Shown piece by piece: positions 6,415-12,838 of a stretch of 13,028 nucleotides of DNA. This DNA comes from Streptosporangiaceae bacterium (GTDB lineage: Bacteria > Actinomycetota > Actinomycetes > Streptosporangiales > Streptosporangiaceae): contig JASHTQ010000718.1 in assembly GCA_030040475.1 (NCBI GenBank), forward strand, positions 1 through 13,028. The letters are read 5' to 3'. The notes under the pieces were generated by a model, which saw only the letters and a list, made by a program, of their open reading frames with translations, did no database searches and had not been told where the DNA came from. Position 1 is the stretch's first letter. Every line of letters starts with the position of its first letter. A program made the translations under genes and the position numbers.

Positions 6415-7653
6415 CTAGCGAATCACGTAATCGAGCGGCTGAGCCGCCAGCGTGCCGTAGGGCGTCGTGATGGCCACGGTAAGCCGGTGGGTCCCGGCCG
6501 GCCCGGCGAGCGGCAGCGGCCGATCGAGGTCCAGGGCCGTGGTGCTGCCGTCCGCCTTCGTGACGAGGAAGCCGGTGGCGTACGGATGCTCGGCGTGGAA
6601 CACGAGCGCCGCGCCGCCGTGGTCGGTCACGCCGGTGCTGAAAGCGGCCAGGTCGGGCGCCAGGCCGGCGTCGGTGTCGGCAAGCCGCCTGCTCGGGATG
6701 ATCCTCGAGACCTCCATGACCGGCACGTAAGGCCCGGCCGACCAGGCCAGCGTGCCGGTTACGGAGAAGGCGTGGAAGTAGGCAAACCACGCGCCCGCGT
6801 CGTCGGCATGGAAGTTGGGGCCGCTGCCCGCGAAGTCCGGCCTGTCGCCGGCCAGATACCTGCGGCGCAATTCCAGGACGCCGAGCGGCACCCCGTCAGC
6901 GTCGCGCCAGACGGCGCCGTTCTGCCCGTCGAGCAGCACCCACTTGCCGAGATCGTCGATCCACGCTTCGGTGACGGCGTGGCCGGTGCCGATGCCGGCG
7001 TGGTAGTCGGATCGGAACAGGCTGAGGGGGCGGGCCGGGATCCGCACCGCGTTCAGCGCCTGGGTGAGCACGGTGGTGTATTCGACGCAGGCGAACCGGT
7101 CCCCGCGCTCGACCCGGTCCAGCACCACGTTCGCGTTCCCTGACGGATCGTGGTTGGCGCCGCTGTGCCGCCAGCGGCCTGTCACCTCGGCGAGAAGCAT
7201 CTCCGCCGTCGCCAGGGCGCCGCCTTGCGGCCGCGGCAGCCGCGCCGCGAGCCTGGCCTCGCCGTCGGCATCGAGCCTGGAAAGCCCGAGCGGCAGGACG
7301 GGCGGGGCGCACGGCCAGCGCACGAGCTCGAGCGGGGCCTTCGGGATGTTGCCCTGGATCCTGGCGCGCAGCTCGGGCCAGTCAGGCTCGGTGGCGAAAG
7401 AGTCCTCGAACATGGTCCCGAACGACACCAGATCGTGAAACCCCCCGGCGATGCACTCCTCGAGCAGGTCGCGCGCGTCGCTGCGGCCCTGGTGCCACCT
7501 GGCGATCGCGCACGCGGCTCCCCACATGCTTGTCCAGTACAAGCGGTCAGCGCGCAGCCCGGGTTCCAGCGTCAGCAGATCACCCCACCGCTTGGCGAGG
7601 GCGTAGTCGGTGGCCAGGTTGCGCAGCACGTCCGGATCGTCGGCCTGCACCAT
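6415..7653 (-). CDS. Transglutaminase-like (Cys-His-Asp) domain protein
   Basis: A 412-aa protein with no signal peptide. Residues 1-140 are helical and TPR-like (DLLEECIAGGFHDLVSF; DWPELRARI). Residues about 145-250 are a transglutaminase-like fold with the triad Cys189 (RFACVEYTTVLTQALN), His225 (GTGHAVTEAWI) and Asp242 (WVLLDGQNG). The segment after about 335 is beta-rich and Ig-like (FHAEHPYATGFLVTKADGS). Members of this superfamily are proteases, amidases or crosslinking enzymes; the substrate here is unknown. ATG at 7653 is preferred because the upstream 24 codons use A/T-ending codons untypical of the gene. However, GTG at 7725 has a better SD (GGAGAG) and could be the true start. It lies upstream of the peptidase E-like gene on the same strand, and a shared peptide-processing role is only a guess. 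Confidence 0.82.
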   Translation of the reverse strand: MVQADDPDVLRNLATDYALAKRWGDLLTLEPGLRADRLYWTSMWGAACAIARWHQGRSDARDLLEECIAGGFHDLVSFGTMFEDSFATEPDWPELRARIQGNIPKAPLELVRWPCAPPVLPLGLSRLDADGEARLAARLPRPQGGALATAEMLLAEVTGRWRHSGANHDPSGNANVVLDRVERGDRFACVEYTTVLTQALNAVRIPARPLSLFRSDYHAGIGTGHAVTEAWIDDLGKWVLLDGQNGAVWRDADGVPLGVLELRRRYLAGDRPDFAGSGPNFHADDAGAWFAYFHAFSVTGTLAWSAGPYVPVMEVSRIIPSRRLADTDAGLAPDLAAFSTGVTDHGGAALVFHAEHPYATGFLVTKADGSTTALDLDRPLPLAGPAGTHRLTVAITTPYGTLAAQPLDYVIR

Positions 7654-7799
7654 GCCCCGATCCAAGCAGCATTCCCGAGATGCCGCCAGCGGCCGCACGG
7701 CGAAGGAAATCCATGCCGACTTCACCGGCTCTCCATATCGGAGATAATCCCGGTAACCTGGGCATCGGCTTCAGGTTTTCCAGGTACGGACCGGATTGG

Positions 7800-7815
7800 C
7801 GGGCACTGGTGCCCG
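7800..7815. promoter_or_regulatory. 16-bp near-perfect palindrome, operator candidate
   Basis: CGGGCAC and GTGCCCG are perfect 7-bp inverted arms around a 2-bp centre. The site is in the divergent region upstream of the transglutaminase-like gene and lsr2, a typical size and position for a dimeric repressor site. No known operator was recognised. Confidence 0.3.
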
Positions 7816-7820
7816 GTACG

Positions 7821-7847
7821 CATCATTGCGGATAGATAGGAATGATG
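7821..7847. promoter_or_regulatory. CATCATT-N13-AATGATG inverted repeat
   Basis: Perfect 7-bp arms (7821-7827 and 7841-7847) flank a 13-nt spacer, six bases after the preceding palindrome. The arms are AT-rich for this genome. It may be a regulator-binding site or an RNA hairpin in a leader. Confidence 0.3.
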
Positions 7848-7901
7848 ACGACAGGTCGGCGTCGCCCGTGCCGCGGTTTTGGCGCCGGCGCAGCGGCGCA
7901 T

Positions 7902-7919
7902 GGTGCGCGCCCGCGCACC
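7902..7919. promoter_or_regulatory. 18-bp GC palindrome upstream of lsr2
   Basis: GGTGCGCG and CGCGCACC are perfect 8-bp arms around CC. Outside them, CAT and ATG also pair once a single extra G is skipped. It lies 162 bp upstream of the lsr2 start. A long palindrome in non-coding DNA is less likely by chance than in coding DNA, but GC-rich alternating sequence lowers its significance. Confidence 0.3.
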
Positions 7920-8034
7920 GATGGTTACTTTGCCGGAACACGACAGACTCTTCGAGATCGCAGGCGTTAACGTTCCGCCGACGGCCGCCACAATACACAC
8001 GGCGGCTCGTGCGAGCTAATGGGGCGCCGACCGT

Positions 8035-8052
8035 CTAAGCTTGTGTAATATT
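8035..8052 (+). promoter_or_regulatory. Possible lsr2 promoter (-10 region)
   Basis: The hexamer TAATAT (8046-8051) is the best -10 match upstream of lsr2 and sits in a short AT-rich patch 30 bp before the start codon. No convincing -35 box is visible at the proper spacing. Confidence 0.3.
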
Positions 8053-8081
8053 CAACCAGGGGTACGGAAACGGAGAAGACT

Positions 8082-8420
8082 GTGGCTCAGAAGATACAGA
8101 CCTTGTTCATCGATGACATCGATGGAAGTGAGGCGGAAGGCACCGTCCGCTTTGCGCTAGACGGCACTGACTACGAGATCGACCTGAACACCAAGCACGC
8201 CGAGGCACTGCGGAAGGCATTGTCCCGCTACATTGACGCTGCTCGCAGGAACAGCGGTGCGGCTAGGCGGCCGGCCAGGAGTGGCCGCAGGTCGGCGGCG
8301 AGCGGGCTCAACACGACCGAGGTTCGTGAGTGGGCCAAGGCGCAGGGGATCGAGGTCAAAGACCGCGGCCGCGTGCCGGCCGAATTGGTCGTCAAGTTCC
8401 GCGCGGCAACCGGGAACTAG
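8082..8420 (+). CDS. lsr2: Lsr2 nucleoid-associated protein (H-NS-like xenogeneic silencer)
   Basis: A 112-aa protein of typical Lsr2 length. The N-terminal oligomerisation domain (about 1-55) begins MAQKIQTLFIDDIDGSEAEG and continues through RFALDGTDYEIDLNTKHA. A basic linker rich in Arg/Ser/Ala follows (55-75). The C-terminal DNA-binding domain contains VREWAKAQGIEVKDRGRVPAE, with the minor-groove RGR motif at Arg95-Gly96-Arg97. Lsr2 binds AT-rich DNA, bridges it and silences acquired genes in actinobacteria. The start is GTG at 8082 with GGAGAAG about 5 nt upstream. It is monocistronic, and its AT-rich flanks would fit autoregulation. Actinobacteria often carry more than one Lsr2, so this may be the housekeeping copy or a paralogue. 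Confidence 0.96.
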   Translation: MAQKIQTLFIDDIDGSEAEGTVRFALDGTDYEIDLNTKHAEALRKALSRYIDAARRNSGAARRPARSGRRSAASGLNTTEVREWAKAQGIEVKDRGRVPAELVVKFRAATGN

Positions 8421-8738
8421 CGCCGTCGGCGGCTGCCTGTAGCAAGCAGTAATCGAACGGGAAGCTTTGCGTGCGCAGGTCACGAAACACCAGGCGAAGT
8501 AGGCTCGGTGTCTCGTGGCCTGTCCACATGACGGCCCAAGATCCGGTGTAACTGCATAACGGAGAACCGAACCGCCGCATCGCCCGAGCCCGTCGCCTGG
8601 CCGTGTATAAAGCCCGTCATCTCAGGAAATTTCGGGCTTGCAAGCGATCGCAGGCGGCCGTATCCGGCGGGCGCGGCCGCTCGCATACCCGCGGAAAGCG
8701 GACGCACCGCAGCACAGGTTAATTCGGTTATGCAAAAT
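8421..8738. other. 318-bp non-coding region with several hairpins downstream of lsr2
   Basis: No gene is supported. Besides the large hairpin at 8476-8522, there are two smaller inverted repeats: AAGCCCG/CGGGCTT (8610-8616, 8633-8639) and GCGGCCG/CGGCCGC (8654-8660, 8674-8680). The region lies between the convergent lsr2 and the broken metallophosphoesterase gene, so some of these are probably terminators. The end near 8718-8742 is AT-rich. Confidence 0.55.
8476..8522 (+). terminator. Long hairpin 55 bp after lsr2, candidate terminator
   Basis: The 16-nt arms 8476-8491 and 8507-8522 are inverted repeats with only two imperfect positions (one would be a G-U pair in RNA, one an A-C mismatch), around a 15-nt loop. 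There is no T-tract, so it fits the hairpin-only terminators common in actinobacteria or a 3'-end stabiliser of lsr2 mRNA. Confidence 0.45.
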
Positions 8739-9052
8739 TTAGCTGATCGGCTGCCATCTGAAACGGACTCCTTCGGTCTCGGAGAACTCGACGAGCACCG
8801 CTCCTGGCCGGCCGTCACGTGAGGACGCGGTGGCGCCGCAGTACACAACGGGGCCGGCCGGCGGCTCTCGAACCACCCGGTAGACGTGGACGTGTCCCAG
8901 CGCCACGTAGTCCCAGTTCACGGCCTCGATATCGGCGGGCCAGATCGGCGATGCCCGCCGCTGCGGTCGTCGCGGGTATCGCTGCCGAGGTGGCAGTCGG
9001 CGCTGTGCACGAGCCGCACCGGACGCACGGCCGCCTGGCCCGGCTCGATCAC
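8739..9052 (-). pseudogene. Metallophosphoesterase, internally deleted and frameshifted
   Basis: A GTG at 9052 with GGAG just upstream starts a frame that reads VRLVHSADCHLG, the first metal motif (DxH) of calcineurin-like phosphoesterases such as the SbcD/YfcE type. This frame stops at 8918-8920. Another frame, running through the same region to 8739, carries the family's C-terminal part: WDYVALGHVHVYRVV with the GHxH metal motif, then PVVYCGATASS and a terminal beta segment. The middle, with the GDxxD and GNH(D/E) motifs, is missing (about 150 residues judged from family size), and the two ends are out of frame. It lies 14 bp downstream of aidB, so the intact ancestor was probably co-transcribed with it. 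A recent deletion is likely because both remnants still read well. Confidence 0.75.
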
Positions 9053-9066
9053 CTAGCTCCTTGAGG

Positions 9067-10710
9067 TCAGCCGGCTGGGGTGGCGCGGGCCACGATCGCG
9101 GCGGTGTCGATGCCGGACGGGAGGGTGCCGTAGGCGTGGCCCCAGGCGCCGGGGCCGGCGGCATCCTCGGCCAGCCGGGAGGCGGCGAAGGCGTCGGCCA
9201 CGGCGGGGTCGCCGTGCCGAACGAGCAGCGCGCCCTGCAGGGCGAGCGCCATGGCCTCGGCCAGGTGACGGGCCCTGGCCTCGGACGGGTCGCCGAGTTC
9301 CTTGCGCAGCCTGGCCACCGCCGAGTCCAGCCGCCGGTCGGCCCCGGCCGCCTGCTCGAGCTCGGCGAAGAAGGCCTCGGCCGACTCGGGCTGCCGCATC
9401 AGGGCGCGGAGCGCGTCGAGCGCGGCCACGTTGCCCGAGCCCTCCCAGATGGACTGCAGCGGAGCCTCCCGGTACAGCCGGGGCATCCCGGACTCCTCGA
9501 CGTAGCCGTTGCCGCCGAGGCACTCCAGCGCTTCGGCCGCGTGGGCGGGCGCGCGTTTGCACACCCAGTACTTGGTCGCGGCCAGGGCGAGGCGGCGGAA
9601 CGCCGCCTCCTGCGCGTCGCCACGCGCCGCCCGGTCGGTCGCCCCGGCGAGCCGGAAGGCCGCCATCGTCGTCGCCTCCGACTCGATCGCCAGGTCGGCG
9701 AGCACGCCGGCCATCAGCGGCTGGTCGGCTAGCCGCCTGCCGAACGCGCCGCGGTGCCCGGCATGGTGCGCGGCGAGCGTGACGGCGGCGCGCATCCCCG
9801 TGGCCGTGCCGAGCACGCAGTCCAGCCGGGTGACGTTGACCATCTCGATGATGGTGCGGACCCCGTGGCCCTCCTCGCCGACCGGCCAGGCCATCGCGGC
9901 GTCGTACTCGACCTCCGCGGAGGCGTTGGAGCGGTTGCCCAGCTTGTCCTTCAGCCGCTGCAGGCGCATCGCGTTCCTGGTGCCGTCCGGCAGCACCCGG
10001 GGCAGCAGGAAGCACGACAGCCCGCCGGGGGCCTGCGCCAGCACCATGAACAGGTCGCCCATCGGGGCCGAGGTGAACCACTTGTGCCCGGTCAGCAGGT
10101 AGCTGCCGTCACCGGCCGGGACGGCCCTGGTGGTGTTGGCCCTGACGTCGGATCCGCCCTGCTTCTCGGTCATCGACATGCCCGCGAGCAGGCCCGCCTT
10201 GGCGCCGGGCGGGCGCAGGCCGAAGTCGTATTCCCGCGCGGCGAGCAGCGGCTCGAAGGTCGCGGCGAGCCCGGGGGAGTGCCGCAGCGCGGGCACGATC
10301 GCGTACGTCATCGAGACCGGGCAGCAGTGCCCGGCGTCGGTCGCGCCCCAGACGTAGAAGCCCGCCGCCCGCGCGACGTGGGCGCCGGGACGCGCGTCCT
10401 GCCACGGCGCGGCGTGCAGCCCGTGCCGCACCGCCACCGTCATCAGCTCATGCCACGCCGGGTGGAACTCCACCTCGTCGATCCGGTGCCCGAACCGGTC
10501 GTGCGTGCGGAGCACCGGCGGGTTCTCGTTCGCCTGGCGGCCCCACTCCTGCGCCCGGGCCGAGCCGGCCAGCCGGCCGAGTTCGCGGACGGCCTCGGTG
10601 GCCCAGCCCGCGCCCTCGCGGCGCAGCGCGGCGAGCAGGGCGGCGTCGTCCGCCACGTCATAACCGCTCAGCGGGGGCGGCTGGTTGAAGACCTCGTGTG
10701 TCGCCGGCAT
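9067..10710 (-). CDS. aidB: AidB-type acyl-CoA dehydrogenase family flavoprotein
   Basis: A 547-aa protein that follows E. coli AidB along its length. The AidB-specific N-terminal motif is HEVFNQPPPL (5-14). The flavin-domain motif is MTEKQGGSDVRANTTRA (180-196), followed by GHKWFTSAP, LSCFLLPR and RLKDKLGNRSNASAEVE. The C-terminal helical domain has ECLGGNGYVEESGMPRLYRE and SIWEGSGN, where Glu423 aligns with the catalytic-base position. The extra C-terminal domain that binds DNA in E. coli AidB is present (about 440-547). AidB is part of the adaptive response to DNA alkylation; its exact activity is debated. ATG at 10710 has AGGGA 6 nt upstream. No ada or alkA is in the window. It is divergent from the ABC permease and followed by the metallophosphoesterase remnant. 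Confidence 0.95.
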   Translation of the reverse strand: MPATHEVFNQPPPLSGYDVADDAALLAALRREGAGWATEAVRELGRLAGSARAQEWGRQANENPPVLRTHDRFGHRIDEVEFHPAWHELMTVAVRHGLHAAPWQDARPGAHVARAAGFYVWGATDAGHCCPVSMTYAIVPALRHSPGLAATFEPLLAAREYDFGLRPPGAKAGLLAGMSMTEKQGGSDVRANTTRAVPAGDGSYLLTGHKWFTSAPMGDLFMVLAQAPGGLSCFLLPRVLPDGTRNAMRLQRLKDKLGNRSNASAEVEYDAAMAWPVGEEGHGVRTIIEMVNVTRLDCVLGTATGMRAAVTLAAHHAGHRGAFGRRLADQPLMAGVLADLAIESEATTMAAFRLAGATDRAARGDAQEAAFRRLALAATKYWVCKRAPAHAAEALECLGGNGYVEESGMPRLYREAPLQSIWEGSGNVAALDALRALMRQPESAEAFFAELEQAAGADRRLDSAVARLRKELGDPSEARARHLAEAMALALQGALLVRHGDPAVADAFAASRLAEDAAGPGAWGHAYGTLPSGIDTAAIVARATPAG

Positions 10711-10763
10711 CGGATCCCTGCCTTCCGCGGGCCGTCCCGTGGTGTGGTGTCCGGTTCGGCCCT

Positions 10764-10777
10764 TTTCGCAATTGAAA
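10764..10777. promoter_or_regulatory. AT-rich dyad in the aidB / permease divergent region
   Basis: TTTC and GAAA flank an inner CAATTG palindrome. This is the only AT-rich patch in the 160 bp between the two start codons, 54 bp from aidB and 94 bp from the permease. TTGAAA at 10772-10777 resembles a -35 box toward the permease, but no good -10 follows at normal spacing. It is a plausible shared control site and nothing stronger. Confidence 0.25.
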
Positions 10778-10870
10778 CATGCCCGCGGGGACGTTCTGCG
10801 ATCTTCGTGTGTTAAACCGGGGTGAGCGCTGGCGCAGGTCGGCCCGGCTTTGTGGCGAGGAGCGTGGCGG

Positions 10871-11818
10871 GTGACTGCTTACCTCATCCGACGCTGCGGG
10901 ACGTCGGTCGTGATCCTGTTCGGCATCTCCGTCTTCATCTTCCTGCTGCTGCACGCCGTCTTCCCGTCCCCCGCCATCGTGGTCCTCGGGCCGAAGGCCC
11001 AGCCTGCGGCGATCAACGCGTGGAACAAGGCCAACGGCTTCAACGCACCGGTGTTCGTGCAGTACCTGCGGTACGTGGGCGACGTGCTGCGCGGCAACCT
11101 CGGCTACTCCTACAAGCTGAACCAGAGCGTGGCGGCGCTGCTCGGCGAGCGGTGGGCGCGCAGCCTGTACCTGTCCGGCGTGTCGCTGCTGCTCGCCGTG
11201 CTGATCGCGATCCCGCTCGGCATCTACCAGGCGGTCAAGCGGAACAGCCTCGGCGACAACATCGTCACCAGCGTGGCCTTCACCTTCTACGCTATGCCCG
11301 ACTTCCTGCTGTACCTGATCGCGATCCAGGTCTTCGCGCTGAGCCTCGGCGTGCTCGGCTTCGAGGCCAGCCAGTCCAACTCGCTGTTCGGCATCGTCAC
11401 CGACTGGCGTGACATGACGCTGCCGATCGTCTGCATCACGCTGCTCATCCTGGCCGGCTATTCCAGGTACATGCGGTCGTCGGTGATGGACACGCTGGCG
11501 CAGGACTTCATCAAGGCGGCGCGGGCCAAGGGGCTGCCTGAGCGGCTCGTGCTGTGGCGGCACGTGGTGCGCAACTCGCTACTGCCGATGGTCACGCTGA
11601 TCGGGCTGTCCATCCCCGCGCTGCTTTCTGGCAACCTCATCGCCGAGACCGCGTTCAACTACGATGGCCTCGGCCTGCTGTTTTACAACAGCCTTTCGGA
11701 CGAGGACTACCCGGTACTGCTCGCCTACACGCTGATCGGCGCGGTGCTGACGGTGCTCGGCAACCTGATCGCCGACATCGCGCTGACCGTCGCGGACCCG
11801 CGGATCCGGCTCGCCTAG
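10871..11818 (+). CDS. DppB/OppB-type ABC transporter permease
   Basis: A 315-aa inner-membrane permease of the peptide/nickel class. The N-terminal helix TAYLIRRCGTSVVILFGIS is followed by an extracellular loop ending in FVQYLRYVGDVLRGNLGYSY (62-81), typical of the B-type subunit. Further membrane segments and the cytoplasmic EAA loop QDFIKAARAKGLPERLVLWR (211-230) follow, the latter contacting the ATPase; the C-terminus is DPRIRLA. GTG at 10871 is chosen for AGGAG with an 8-nt spacer; the TTG at 10850 lacks support. The usual C-type permease, solute-binding protein and ATPases are absent. The next gene is a GalT-like enzyme whose SD overlaps this stop codon. Substrate is unknown, and it could work with subunits encoded elsewhere. 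Confidence 0.92.
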   Translation: MTAYLIRRCGTSVVILFGISVFIFLLLHAVFPSPAIVVLGPKAQPAAINAWNKANGFNAPVFVQYLRYVGDVLRGNLGYSYKLNQSVAALLGERWARSLYLSGVSLLLAVLIAIPLGIYQAVKRNSLGDNIVTSVAFTFYAMPDFLLYLIAIQVFALSLGVLGFEASQSNSLFGIVTDWRDMTLPIVCITLLILAGYSRYMRSSVMDTLAQDFIKAARAKGLPERLVLWRHVVRNSLLPMVTLIGLSIPALLSGNLIAETAFNYDGLGLLFYNSLSDEDYPVLLAYTLIGAVLTVLGNLIADIALTVADPRIRLA

Positions 11819-11826
11819 GAGAGGAC

Positions 11827-12825
11827 ATGGAGCTTCGGCGCGAGTTGCTGACCGCCGAGATGATCGACCCGGCCACGGGCGAGGCGGTCCGCACCACGAT
11901 CGACGTGCGAACCGATCCGCTGACCGGGCACACCTCGCGGATCTTGCCCCGGCGCGGCCTGATGCCGGCCATCGACTTCGACCTGGCGGCGCTGGCCCGG
12001 CAGACCGAGCCGAACTGCCCGTTCTGCCCGGACCGGATCGACCGGCTGACGCCCAGGCTGACGGCCGCGATCGCGCCGGAAGGCCGGATCGGCAGGGGCG
12101 AGGCCGTGCTGTTCCCGAACCTGCACGCCTACTCCTCGCACAGCTCGGTATCGGTCTACTCGCCCAGGCTGCATTACCTGCCGCTGGACGACATGACCCC
12201 GGAGATCCTGGCCGACAACCTGGCCACGCAGGTCGTCTTCGCCAAGGCGGTGATGGCGGCCGAGCCGGGCTCGCGCTGGGCGTCGATCAACGCCAACCAC
12301 ATGCTCCCCTCGGGAAGCTCGCTGTTCCACCCGCACATGCAGGGCATCGTCGACTCTCGCCCGACCACGCTGCAGCGGATGCTCGCCGATGTGCCGCCAC
12401 AGCGATTCTGCGACTACCTGGATGCCGAACGCCGCAGCTCGGAGCGCTATCTGGGGAATACGGGCCGGGTCGAGTGGCTGGCCAGCTTCGCCCCGATCGC
12501 CCCGGCCGAGCTGCGGGCATTCGCCGCGGGTACCTGCACGCCCGCGGAGCTTGACGACGATCTCGTCGCGGAACTTGCCCACGGGCTGGCGCTCGCTCTT
12601 GGCGGGTACGCGCAGATGGGCTTCCAGAGTTTCAACCTTGCCGTCTACGGGGCGCCGCCAGGCACCGAGGGCTACCCGCTGAACCTGCGCCTGGCCTGCC
12701 GCTCGAACCCGAGGCCGCTGTACCGCTCGGACTCGACCTTCCTGGAGCGCCTGCACTGGGAGGGCGCGGTCGACCTGGCCCCTGAGGCCGTCGCCCGGCA
12801 GATCGGCGAACGTTTCCGCGGCTGA
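11827..12825 (+). CDS. GalT-like (HIT superfamily) nucleotidyltransferase
   Basis: A 332-aa protein resembling galactose-1-phosphate uridylyltransferase. The zinc-type pair Cys64-x-x-Cys67 (NCPFCPD) is followed by the segment INANHMLPSGSSLFHPHMQG (154-173), whose H-P-H-x-Q core aligns with the GalT active site: His168 would be the zinc ligand, His170 the nucleophile and Gln172 the helper. The second half-domain has FQSFNLAVYGAPPGTEGYPLNLRL and ends with a WEGAVDLAPEAVA segment. GalT enzymes exchange nucleotidyl groups between sugar phosphates; related enzymes are phosphorylases on ADP-sugars or Ap4A, so the substrate is open. No galK or galE is nearby. ATG at 11827 has AGGAGAGG directly upstream, overlapping the permease stop, so the two genes are probably co-translated. 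It converges on cobS with 13 bp between the stops. Confidence 0.82.
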   Translation: MELRRELLTAEMIDPATGEAVRTTIDVRTDPLTGHTSRILPRRGLMPAIDFDLAALARQTEPNCPFCPDRIDRLTPRLTAAIAPEGRIGRGEAVLFPNLHAYSSHSSVSVYSPRLHYLPLDDMTPEILADNLATQVVFAKAVMAAEPGSRWASINANHMLPSGSSLFHPHMQGIVDSRPTTLQRMLADVPPQRFCDYLDAERRSSERYLGNTGRVEWLASFAPIAPAELRAFAAGTCTPAELDDDLVAELAHGLALALGGYAQMGFQSFNLAVYGAPPGTEGYPLNLRLACRSNPRPLYRSDSTFLERLHWEGAVDLAPEAVARQIGERFRG

Positions 12826-12838
12826 CCGGGCCGGCTCG

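Larger units (their letters stand above)
7654..8081. other. 428-bp divergent intergenic region between the transglutaminase-like gene and lsr2
   Basis: No convincing gene is seen; short frames inside have poor codon composition. The region is more AT-rich in patches than the coding DNA and contains at least four dyads, listed separately where strong. It should carry promoters for both flanking genes. A dyad TCTCC-N5-GGAGA at 7730-7744 lies just upstream of the transglutaminase-like gene and includes the SD of its alternative start. Confidence 0.6.

Noticed and set aside
7722..8000. 92-codon minus-strand frame upstream of the transglutaminase-like gene
   Set aside because: It has no SD, no recognisable domain and poor third-position GC; it also covers several palindromes of the intergenic region.
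8553..8734. TGCATAAC / GTTATGCA inverted 8-mers, as possible ends of a small mobile element
   Set aside because: Only eight bases match, with no flanking target duplication or internal frame; chance is sufficient.
8480..8848. 122-codon minus-strand frame after lsr2
   Set aside because: It overlaps the metallophosphoesterase remnant in another frame and covers hairpin-rich DNA; its codon use does not match the real genes.
10729..10766. GGGCCG / CGGCCC stem followed by TTTT, as a plus-strand terminator
   Set aside because: No plus-strand gene lies upstream that it could serve, the loop is 22 nt, and it sits in the divergent promoter region.
9053..10815. Long frames on both strands overlapping aidB
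   Set aside because: AidB is complete and matches its family along its length; the other frames are Arg/Gly/Ala-rich shadows.
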